The notes under the pieces: generated by a model
Told to the model about the DNA's origin: nothing
The model's input: the letters and a program-made list of their open reading frames with translations, nothing else
Databases searched by the model: none
DNA from: GWF2-50-93 sp041666985
GTDB lineage: Bacteria; Verrucomicrobiota; Lentisphaeria; Victivallales; GWF2-50-93
Assembly: GCA_041666985.1 (NCBI GenBank)
Contig: JBAYFV010000082.1
Span: forward strand, 1 to 12,209
DNA: 12,209 bases
Direction: 5' to 3'
Made by a program: the position numbers and the translations under genes
Shown here: positions 1-6,718 of the stretch, one piece after another
How the letters are laid out: every line of letters begins with the position of its first letter
Position numbering within the stretch: position 1 is the stretch's first letter

Positions 1-1
1 A

Positions 2-1912
2 GAAGCCGAACTTGTCGCAGCTATCGAATACCACAACAGGCGCTACTGGGAGATCGGCGAACCCGAAATAAGCGACGAGGATTACGATGCGCTCCTCAGG
101 AAGCTTGAATCCCTCAATCCGGACCACCCCCTGCTCCAGAAAGTCCTCGCCCCCGCCGTCGCAAGCACCGGAAAAGTGAAACTTGACAAACCGATGCTTT
201 CACTGGATAAAGTTTATTACTTCAAGGAAGAAGATATTCCGCCTGAAGAAAAGAAAAAAAATAAAAAATCTCTTATGAAATGGCTTTCGGAGATAAAGAG
301 ATCTGATGATGAAGTTTTCCTTATCCAACCCAAATTGGACGGTATTTCCGCGAATTTCGCAAATAATGTTCTTTCAACACGCGGAGATGGAATAATTGGC
401 GAAAACATCACAGACAAGCTTCCCCTGATCGAGCTGGAGACAAAAGGGCATAAGGGGAAGCTGGACAGGCCTGCCCGGGGTGAAATCGTCATCAGGGACG
501 ATGATTTCAAAACGCTCTATTCCCATATAAAGAGGAAAGACGGCAAAACCTACAAGAATTCCAGGAACGCAGTCGCCGGAATAATGGGACTCAAGGAAAT
601 CGGGGATATTCTCGCCCAGGGTGCAAAACTCACGTTTGTTGACTACAACCTTGTCTCGTATTCGGTGACATTTGCGGAGTTCGCGGAAAAATGGCCGGAG
701 ATCCTGAAGGAAGTCGAAGAACTCCCCTACCCCATGGACGGCCTCGTAATCAAACTCGCAGATGAAGCCTACGGCGAATCACTCGGCAATACAGCCCACC
801 ACCCGCGCGGACAGATCGCCTTCAAGTTCAGCGGTGTCAGGAGAAAGACCAGGCTGCTCGACGTGATGTGGAGCTTCGGCAAAAACTGCCTCACCCCCGT
901 CGCCCAGCTTGAACCTGTTGAAATCGGCGGGATCACCATAAAACAGGCAACCCTGCATAATGTCAAAAATCTCATTGACAAGGATATTCAAATTGGAGAC
1001 ATGGTAATTGTCGAACGCGCCGGCGATGTCATTCCATATATCGTCTCCAGAGAAGAAGGGGGGAAACGCCGTTCGCCGATCATTGCCGAATGCCCATGCT
1101 GCAAGAGCAAGCTGATTACCGACGGACCCGAACTCCGCTGCACCAATCCGGAATGCACTGAAACAAAAGTCCAGCGCATCCTCGCCGCCGTCAGGAATAT
1201 CGGCATTGAAAGGCTCGGCGAACCCAATATCCGGAAAATGATGAACACCCTCGGTGTCAAGACACTTAAGGATATTTTTGAACTGGAAATCGAAGACATA
1301 CTTAAACTCGAAGGCTTCAAGGAGAAATCAGCAGGCAACCTCATCAGGGAAATCCAGACGGCCCGGCGAGTCGAAGATTTTTCGCTTCTCGCAGCCCTCA
1401 ATATTCCCGGAATCGGGAAAAACACCGCAAAGAAAATCCTTGAAAACTACACGCTCGCAGAACTCAGGACTTTGAAGGTTGAACAGCTTTCCGCAATTGA
1501 CGGCATAGGGCCGGAACGCTCGGATGCTATTTCCCGCGAACTTCGCAGCCAGTCGGCTTTTCTTGACGAACTTCTAGGTTCGGTCGAACTTATCACCACG
1601 AAAGGCGGCGTAAAAATATCGGCTCCGACAATATGCTTCACCGGCAAAATGCCCGAACAAAGATCTTATTACGAGAACCTTGCAAGGGAATCAGGGTACG
1701 AACCGGTAGATGCGGTGACAAAAGAACTTTCACTGCTTGTAGCCGCCGATCTCTCCTCCGCCAGCAGCAAGCTCGACAAGGCCAGAAGCCACGGCGTGAA
1801 AATACAATCACTTGAAGACTGGATTAAAACACAAACCCCACACTCGCCCACCGTGAAAACGGCTCCGAGAAAAACTCACGACACCCCCGACCTCTTCGAT
1901 TTGAAAATATAA
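2..1912 (+). CDS. ligA: NAD+-dependent DNA ligase LigA (5' end cut by window edge)
   Basis: LigA seals nicks in duplex DNA in replication and repair, using NAD+ to adenylate its active-site lysine. The frame is open from base 2 and shows 636 residues. The GTG at 176 is not the start: the 58 codons before it encode the NAD+-binding Ia domain (EPEISDEDYDALL). By comparison with E. coli LigA (about 670 residues) roughly 15-20 residues are missing. In visible numbering, the nucleotidyl-transfer KLDG motif has its lysine at 111, followed by STRGDG. An OB fold contains IGDMVIVERAGDVIP. A zinc finger uses Cys364, 367, 380 and 385. Helix-hairpin-helix repeats span about 390-510 (IPGIGKNTA, IDGIGPERS) and a BRCT domain about 538-614. 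A lysine-rich insertion (EEKKKNKKS) precedes the catalytic motif, and PRGQIAFKF replaces the usual PRWAIAYKFP, so the protein is somewhat divergent but has its key residues. Confidence 0.95.
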   Translation, partial: EAELVAAIEYHNRRYWEIGEPEISDEDYDALLRKLESLNPDHPLLQKVLAPAVASTGKVKLDKPMLSLDKVYYFKEEDIPPEEKKKNKKSLMKWLSEIKRSDDEVFLIQPKLDGISANFANNVLSTRGDGIIGENITDKLPLIELETKGHKGKLDRPARGEIVIRDDDFKTLYSHIKRKDGKTYKNSRNAVAGIMGLKEIGDILAQGAKLTFVDYNLVSYSVTFAEFAEKWPEILKEVEELPYPMDGLVIKLADEAYGESLGNTAHHPRGQIAFKFSGVRRKTRLLDVMWSFGKNCLTPVAQLEPVEIGGITIKQATLHNVKNLIDKDIQIGDMVIVERAGDVIPYIVSREEGGKRRSPIIAECPCCKSKLITDGPELRCTNPECTETKVQRILAAVRNIGIERLGEPNIRKMMNTLGVKTLKDIFELEIEDILKLEGFKEKSAGNLIREIQTARRVEDFSLLAALNIPGIGKNTAKKILENYTLAELRTLKVEQLSAIDGIGPERSDAISRELRSQSAFLDELLGSVELITTKGGVKISAPTICFTGKMPEQRSYYENLARESGYEPVDAVTKELSLLVAADLSSASSKLDKARSHGVKIQSLEDWIKTQTPHSPTVKTAPRKTHDTPDLFDLKI

Positions 1913-1967
1913 CAGAATGCGTCTCGGCTGCGGCTTAAATAATTTCAGCATCATAAATCTTCCCGTC

Positions 1968-1996
1968 TTGCAAATCCGCCTGCCCCTGTTTAGATT
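1968..1996 (+). promoter_or_regulatory. Candidate sigma70-type promoter for mntP
   Basis: A TTGCAA hexamer (1968-1973) lies 17 bases before TAGATT (1991-1996). That predicts a transcript start near 2003 and a leader of about 30 bases carrying AAGGA at 2022-2026, six bases before the mntP ATG. The leader is too short for a yybP-ykoY manganese riboswitch and I see none of its motifs. The call rests on hexamer similarity and spacing only. Confidence 0.4.
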
Positions 1997-2032
1997 CCAG
2001 GTTCTTGAACAAAAAGACACCAAGGACAAACC

Positions 2033-2596
2033 ATGAATTTCTATGCAATCCTTTTAATAGCTGTTGCACTGGCGATGGATGCGCTGGCGGTTTCAATCGC
2101 AAGCGGGATCGTCCTGAAAAAATCAAAGCTGAAAAACGCCCTGCGCATAGCCTTTTTCTTCGGAATATTCCAGCTTTTCATGCCGCTCATCGGAGCGTTC
2201 GCAGGTACATTCATAAAGGATTTCATATCGAGTTTCGACCACTGGATCATATTTGTCATCCTTACGGCAATCGGCGGAAAAATGATTTACGAGGCTTTCA
2301 TATTAAAGGGGGAAGAGGAGAAATTTGATCCTACAAACCTTAAAACCCTCATCTTCCTCTCAATCGCAACCAGCATTGACGCTTTTGCCGTCGGCATCTC
2401 CCTCTCCCTCCTCTCAGGCAGCATTTTCCTCGCAGTGTCAATCATAGGGGCGGTGACTTTCGTCCTCTGTTTTATCGGTGTCATGATAGGCGATTTCACG
2501 GGCCATTTCTTTGAGGAGAAAATCGAAGCGCTCGGCGGATTAATCCTTGTCGGCATTGGAATAAAAATTCTCCTCGAACATGTTTTTTTCAGGTAA
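2033..2596 (+). CDS. mntP: Manganese efflux pump MntP
   Basis: MntP is an inner-membrane exporter that removes excess Mn2+ from the cytoplasm. The 187-residue product has the family's usual length and six hydrophobic segments, near residues 4-24, 39-60, 69-89, 105-127, 131-155 and 163-185. The family's paired signature is present in both halves: AMDALAVS with Asp16, and TSIDAFAVG with Asp116. These correspond to aspartates I recall as important in E. coli MntP. A charged loop (KGEEEKFD) separates the halves. The start is supported by AAGGA six bases upstream. It lies 120 bases after ligA with its own candidate promoter and is followed by a repeat-filled gap, so it is probably monocistronic. 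No metal-sensing element is recognisable upstream. Confidence 0.93.
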   Translation: MNFYAILLIAVALAMDALAVSIASGIVLKKSKLKNALRIAFFFGIFQLFMPLIGAFAGTFIKDFISSFDHWIIFVILTAIGGKMIYEAFILKGEEEKFDPTNLKTLIFLSIATSIDAFAVGISLSLLSGSIFLAVSIIGAVTFVLCFIGVMIGDFTGHFFEEKIEALGGLILVGIGIKILLEHVFFR

Positions 2597-2966
2597 GACC
2601 CTGTAAAGAAATCACTTCGCAATCAGATAATCTCGGCGGAAGTATTCCCGCAAGACAGGAAAAGCTGCGCTAGGAGCCTGTCGGACTTAGAAATGGGCGT
2701 GACTGCGGGTGATTTAGCTGGTAGTAGCGCATGTTTGCGCGTTATTCCTGGTTTTCAGGTTCCATTAAGAACGCTCGAACACGAGCTACTACCACAAAAT
2801 TTCTAAGTCCGACAGACTCCTAGGCCACAGAAGGCTCTTGACAGCGTGACAAGTGTCAATTAAGCACTTTTTTGCCCCCGAAGCCGTACAAGCGGAGAAG
2901 TTCTTTTACAATTTTTGCAATTTTCTGTCTTGATTTTTCAATCCTTCCTGATTACCTTCAAGTCAT
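2597..2966. other. 370-base intergenic region with repeat element
   Basis: No credible gene is visible here. The centre is the palindromic element at 2671-2822. After it lies an inverted pair TTGACA (2838-2843) / TGTCAA (2854-2859), and a weak hairpin AAGTG (2851-2855) / CACTT (2865-2869) running into a T tract to 2873, which could act as a weak plus-strand terminator. The 90 bases before the next ATG at 2967 are T-rich and hold no convincing promoter or Shine-Dalgarno sequence. Confidence 0.6.
2671..2822. repeat. Nested palindromic repeat element (MITE/REP-like)
   Basis: A 24-base arm at 2671-2694 (beginning TAGGAGCCTGTCGGACTTAG) is matched in inverted orientation at 2799-2822 with one mismatch. 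Inside it sits a second inverted pair, TGGTAGTAGC (2719-2728) and GCTACTACCA (2785-2794), extended imperfectly by a GCGCGTT / AACGCTC pairing. The RNA or single strand could form one long stem of about 150 bases. The inner arm (GTAGTAGCGCATGTTTGCGCGTT) resembles motifs at 9512-9537 and 11284-11309, so the inner unit is a dispersed family. No transposase is encoded. Mobility by a transposase acting in trans is an inference. Confidence 0.8.
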
Positions 2967-3209
2967 ATGAAAATCAAGAACCCCATCAATACGAGATATC
3001 AGAAAGCATTAAAGGCCATGCACAATGCCGAGGACAGGCATCCGCAGAGTTTTGTCGCGGTTGATCCTGACAGCGGCAGGATCGTAGCACACAGCCGGAA
3101 GCTGTCTGAAATAAAAAAAACAATATCAACAAGAAAATCCTCAGCGGAATTGATCATCAGCAAAAAGCTTCCGGAAAAATACCATGGATATTTTAACTTA
3201 TCCGTTTGA
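2967..3209 (+). CDS. Small DUF5678-like protein paired with the protease gene
   Basis: This 80-residue soluble protein has no signal peptide or membrane segment. The centre reads FVAVDPDSGRIVAHSRKLSEIKKTI, the 'protein stays constant: value, glycine-R, hyphenated switch-like' layout I associate with DUF5678-type small proteins (W/FVA.D..GR.VA.s..l.e). It ends in a positively charged region followed by YHGYFNLSV. That assignment is from memory and moderate at best. The last 26 bases overlap the start of the retropepsin-like gene in another frame, which implies co-transcription and likely translational coupling. No good Shine-Dalgarno precedes the ATG at 2967. Function is unknown; a partner, substrate or regulator of the protease is possible. 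Confidence 0.6.
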   Translation: MKIKNPINTRYQKALKAMHNAEDRHPQSFVAVDPDSGRIVAHSRKLSEIKKTISTRKSSAELIISKKLPEKYHGYFNLSV

Positions 3210-3615
3210 CTGTTATGGTGAAATCCCAAGACCACTAATACTTGTTAAAATCGACAGCTTCAGCAATCCCTATCCTGCGCTTGTAGACACGGGAGCCGAT
3301 TTTACCATCCTCCCTAAAGCCTTCCTTGAAGAACTGGGTCATTCCAATAAATCGCAAAACGTCCTGTCAGCAAAAGCAGGCGGTTTTGGTGGAAAAGCCC
3401 ATTGTTTCATACATACATTGGGAATATCTCTTCTTGATGAGAATCTAACTCCTGTCTGGAATACAGGAAAAATCAAAGTCGGTTTTGCAGGAATAAATTC
3501 AGGAATTGATTCAATTGTTCTGGGAAGGGACATAATATGCAGCAAATGGAGAAGACTGATAATAAACTCGGAGGGCAATAATCCCAAAGACTGGTCTGTG
3601 AAGATTTTCATTTGA
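3184..3615 (+). CDS. Retropepsin-like aspartyl protease family protein
   Basis: The 143-residue product carries the hallmark of single-domain retroviral-type aspartic proteases: ALVDTGADFTILP, with the catalytic aspartate at residue 35, and a second conserved element IVLGRDI at 111-117 (the 'LGRD' strand and helix near the C-terminus). The glycine-rich stretch AKAGGFGGKA (63-72) lies between them. Such proteins act as dimers, each chain giving one aspartate. There is no signal peptide, so it should be cytoplasmic. Its ATG overlaps the previous gene by 26 bases and has only a weak GGAA upstream, which fits coupled translation. The substrate is unknown. The A+T-richer look of this pair relative to its neighbours suggests possible acquisition, but I did not measure it. 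Confidence 0.8.
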   Translation: MDILTYPFDCYGEIPRPLILVKIDSFSNPYPALVDTGADFTILPKAFLEELGHSNKSQNVLSAKAGGFGGKAHCFIHTLGISLLDENLTPVWNTGKIKVGFAGINSGIDSIVLGRDIICSKWRRLIINSEGNNPKDWSVKIFI

Positions 3616-3635
3616 ACACAAACATTTCTAATAAC

Positions 3636-3652
3636 TTTCGTGGAATTTCGTG
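3636..3652. repeat. Two TTTCGTG direct repeats, 10 bases apart
   Basis: TTTCGTG occurs at 3636-3642 and again at 3646-3652, exactly 10 bases apart, in the gap between the protease gene and purL. It may be a remnant of a dispersed intergenic repeat or, given the one-helical-turn spacing, a tandem protein-binding site. Confidence 0.35.
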
Positions 3653-3664
3653 ATTAATAACATA

Positions 3665-3690
3665 CATTTTATTTTTACCAAAATAAAATG
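3665..3690. promoter_or_regulatory. Perfect A+T inverted repeat before purL
   Basis: CATTTTATTTT (3665-3675) is followed by TACC and its exact reverse complement (3680-3690). It ends 17 bases before the purL ATG at 3708. The 11-base arms could be an operator or a weak hairpin ending transcription of the upstream pair. It does not resemble the PurR or PurBox sequences I know. Confidence 0.5.
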
Positions 3691-3707
3691 AAATCCGGTG
3701 AGTGAAC

Positions 3708-6668
3708 ATGAATTACAGAATAGAAGTCGCCAATTATGAAAAATGGAGGGATTCCCGCGGCGAATCCGTAAAAAAACAGATACTTAGCTTCCTGAAGCTT
3801 CCTGTTGAAAAAGTCAGGACAAGAGATGTTTACACTGTTTGCGCGGACATATCCTCCTCGCAATCTGAAAAAATTGCGGCGGAGCTTTCCAATCCCGTGC
3901 TTCAGAAAGGCATTGCGGGAGAAACAAGAAAAACCGGATGCGACTGGCTCATAGTTGTCGGATTCAGGCCCGGAGTGACGGATAATGTCGGACGTTCGGC
4001 GCACGAAGCCATTGGCGACATCATCGGAAGAAAACTGCGTGACGACGAGTTTGTTTTCAGTTCAGTGGAATATCTGCTCTACGGCAAAAAGCTCAGACAG
4101 AACGACACCGAGACAATCGCAAAAAAAATCCTCGCAAACGAACTCATAGAAACCGTATCCGTCTTCAGCGGAAGGCAACTCGAAAAATCCCGTCTCCCGT
4201 CAAACACGCCCTTTGTCAAAGATTTTGGCGATGTACAGATAAAGGAGATCAATCTTGAAGTAAGCGACTCTGACCTGCTGGACATCAGCAGGAAAGGCAT
4301 ACTCGCCCTCACCCTTGACGAAATGAAGGTCATTCAGGATTATTTCCGCAAGGCGAAGGGACGCGGAAAAGCCGGACTTAAAAACCGCCCCACGGATGCC
4401 GAACTTGAAATTCTGGCGCAGACCTGGTCCGAGCACTGCAAACACAAGATTTTCGACGCTGAAATCGAATATGTGGACGAAAACGGTAAAACATCCCATA
4501 TCGTCTCATGCTTCAAGTCCTTCATCAAGAAAAGCACTGAGGAAATATCGAAAGATGTTGACTGGCTTGTCTCCGTCTTTCATGACAATGCCGGAGTCAT
4601 CGCATTCAACGACAAAATAGATCTGGTGTACAAGGTTGAAACACACAACAGCCCTTCAGCCCTCGATCCGTACGGCGGCGCGATGACGGGAATTGTCGGT
4701 GTGAATCGCGACCCGATGGGAACCGGACTTGGCGCCAACCTTCTGATAAATGCATGGGGTTACTGTCTTGGCTCGCCGTTCACCAGAGAAAAGGACATAC
4801 CGGAAGGGCTTCACCACCCGCGACGGCTCAGGGACGGAATTCATAAGGGAGTAATCGACGGCGGCAACCAGAGCGGAATCCCCTACGGGCTCGGCTGGGA
4901 ATATTTTGAAGAAAGATATCTCGGCAAACCGCTCGTCTACTGCGGAACCGTGGGGACTCTTCCGAGGAAAATCGGAGGCAAACCCGGTCACAAGAAGAAG
5001 ATAAATCCAGGTGACATCATAGTCATGACAGGCGGGAAAATCGGCAAAGACGGGATACACGGCGCCACCTTCTCCAGTGAAGAACTTCACAAGGACAGTC
5101 CGGCACAGGCGGTTCAGATCGGGGATCCGATAACCCAGAAGAAAATGTCCGATTTCATTTACGAGGCGCGCGACAAGTCGCTTTACCGTTTCATCACGGA
5201 CAACGGGGCAGGCGGACTGTCCTCAAGCATCGGCGAAATGGCCGGACTCTGCGGCGGCTGCAGAATAGATGTAAAAAAGGCCCCTCTCAAATATGCGGGG
5301 CTCCAGCCATGGGAAATAATCCTTTCCGAGGCGCAGGAAAGAATGAGCTTCGCCGTTCCTCCCGGCAAACTGGATGAATTCATGAAACTTGCGAAGTTGA
5401 GGGACGTTGAGGCGACAGCCATGGGCGAATTCACGGACAACGGGAAGTTCCATGTCCTCTACGGCAAGAAAACAATTGCATATCTTGATATTGAGTTCAT
5501 GCATGACGGCCTTCCGAGAATGAAACTCAGGGCGAAATGGAATCCTCCCGCACTTGATAAGGATCCGGACTTCTCAAAAAGAGACCTCCGTAAGGATTTC
5601 GTTGAAATGCCTGGCAGGCTGAACATATGCTCCGATGAATACAAGGCGCGCCAGTACGACCATGAAGTCAAAGGTCTCAGCGTCATCAAGCCGTTCATCG
5701 GAAAATGCAGAGACGTAGTCAGCGATGCGACAGTCACAATGCCTGAACAGCTCAGCAGGGAGGGAATCATCCTTTCCTCGGGAATTCTGCCCAGATACAG
5801 CGACATTGACACCTATCACATGATGGCTTCCGTAATTGATCTTGCGGTAAGGCGGGTTATTGCCGTCGGCGGAAAACTCGGGCACATTGCCGGACTCGAC
5901 AATTTCTGCTGGCCTGATCCCGTCCAGAGCGAAAAAACTCCGGACGGCGAATACAAGCTCGCACAGCTTGTCAGGGCAAACCAGGCGCTTTACGACTACA
6001 CAAAGGCCTTTAAGGTTCCGTGCATTTCGGGGAAAGACAGCATGAAAAACGACAGCACAAGGGGCGGCAGGAAAATATCAATTCCCCCGACCGTGCTGTT
6101 CAGCACCATAGCGAAAATGGATGACATTTCCAAATCGGTCACCCTTGACGTGAAATTTCCGGGCGACATTGTCTACGTGATAGGAATCACCAAGCCCGAG
6201 CTTGGCGGAAGCGAATTCTTCTCAATGCTCGGAGGCACAGGAGGCAACGTTCCGAAAGTGGATGCGGATTTCGCAATAAAAGTATACAAGGCGGTTTCAA
6301 GGGTGACTGACAGGAAGCTCGCGAACTCCCTGCATACACCGGCCATCGGCGGCCTTGCAGCCGGTTTTGCGAAGATCGCAATGGCGGGAAGGCTCGGACT
6401 TGAAATTGACATGGGCAAAATTCCGACATCAGGGAAAATGACAGGACACGAACTCCTCTTTTCTGAAAGCAACAGCCGTTTCATTATGACTGTCTCCCCG
6501 AAAAACAGGGAGTCCGTTGAAAACATCCTTAAAGCCGTTCCCTGTGCCAAGGTCGGAAAAGTTACAGCCGGTGAAAGCATGATCATGAAATCCGGCAAGA
6601 AGAAGCTTGTGACAGCTTCAATCGGGGAGCTTCTGAAAAAATACAAGGGCACACTGGCGGGCGTCTGA
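3708..6668 (+). CDS. purL: Phosphoribosylformylglycinamidine synthase, PurS-PurL type without glutaminase
   Basis: PurL makes FGAM from FGAR, ATP and ammonia in de novo purine synthesis in the cytoplasm. The product has 986 residues, between small PurL (about 740) and large PurL (about 1300). The first 160 or so residues look PurS-like, including RIEVANYEKWRDSRGESV and FRPGVTDNVGRSAHEAI. The synthase core follows, with SEHCKHKIF (from Ser241), ETHNSPSALDPYGGA (from Glu311), TDNGAGGLSS and CISGKDSM (772-779). It ends at KKYKGTLAGV with no C-terminal glutaminase triad domain, so a separate PurQ must supply ammonia. HNSPS replaces the more usual HNHPS/HNHPT. I chose the ATG at 3708 over the in-frame GTG at 3702 because GGTGAG (3697-3702) lies five bases upstream as a plausible ribosome site. 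The hemA fusion converges on it 50 bases downstream. Confidence 0.93.
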   Translation: MNYRIEVANYEKWRDSRGESVKKQILSFLKLPVEKVRTRDVYTVCADISSSQSEKIAAELSNPVLQKGIAGETRKTGCDWLIVVGFRPGVTDNVGRSAHEAIGDIIGRKLRDDEFVFSSVEYLLYGKKLRQNDTETIAKKILANELIETVSVFSGRQLEKSRLPSNTPFVKDFGDVQIKEINLEVSDSDLLDISRKGILALTLDEMKVIQDYFRKAKGRGKAGLKNRPTDAELEILAQTWSEHCKHKIFDAEIEYVDENGKTSHIVSCFKSFIKKSTEEISKDVDWLVSVFHDNAGVIAFNDKIDLVYKVETHNSPSALDPYGGAMTGIVGVNRDPMGTGLGANLLINAWGYCLGSPFTREKDIPEGLHHPRRLRDGIHKGVIDGGNQSGIPYGLGWEYFEERYLGKPLVYCGTVGTLPRKIGGKPGHKKKINPGDIIVMTGGKIGKDGIHGATFSSEELHKDSPAQAVQIGDPITQKKMSDFIYEARDKSLYRFITDNGAGGLSSSIGEMAGLCGGCRIDVKKAPLKYAGLQPWEIILSEAQERMSFAVPPGKLDEFMKLAKLRDVEATAMGEFTDNGKFHVLYGKKTIAYLDIEFMHDGLPRMKLRAKWNPPALDKDPDFSKRDLRKDFVEMPGRLNICSDEYKARQYDHEVKGLSVIKPFIGKCRDVVSDATVTMPEQLSREGIILSSGILPRYSDIDTYHMMASVIDLAVRRVIAVGGKLGHIAGLDNFCWPDPVQSEKTPDGEYKLAQLVRANQALYDYTKAFKVPCISGKDSMKNDSTRGGRKISIPPTVLFSTIAKMDDISKSVTLDVKFPGDIVYVIGITKPELGGSEFFSMLGGTGGNVPKVDADFAIKVYKAVSRVTDRKLANSLHTPAIGGLAAGFAKIAMAGRLGLEIDMGKIPTSGKMTGHELLFSESNSRFIMTVSPKNRESVENILKAVPCAKVGKVTAGESMIMKSGKKKLVTASIGELLKKYKGTLAGV

Positions 6669-6680
6669 ATATCCAATATC

Positions 6681-6703
6681 GGGCACTTGCCCCGCATATG
6701 CGG
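6681..6703. terminator. Overlapping hairpins between convergent purL and hemA
   Basis: GGGC-ACTT-GCCC (6681-6692) overlaps the 12-base perfect palindrome CCGCATATGCGG (6692-6703) in the 50 bases between the two convergent stop codons. The location suits a bidirectional terminator, but no T tract follows on either strand, so the role is uncertain. Confidence 0.35.
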
Positions 6704-6718
6704 AGCGACGAGTCATGC

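Noticed and set aside
176..1912. ligA starting at the GTG at 176
   Set aside because: The same frame is open to the left edge and encodes the conserved NAD+-binding Ia domain, so the gene is cut by the window and does not start here.
1913..2032. Manganese (yybP-ykoY) riboswitch before mntP
   Set aside because: None of the conserved motifs is visible and the likely leader is only about 30 bases.
2967..3615. Toxin-antitoxin module
   Set aside because: Size and overlap fit, but the second protein is a retropepsin-like protease and neither product resembles a known toxin or antitoxin.
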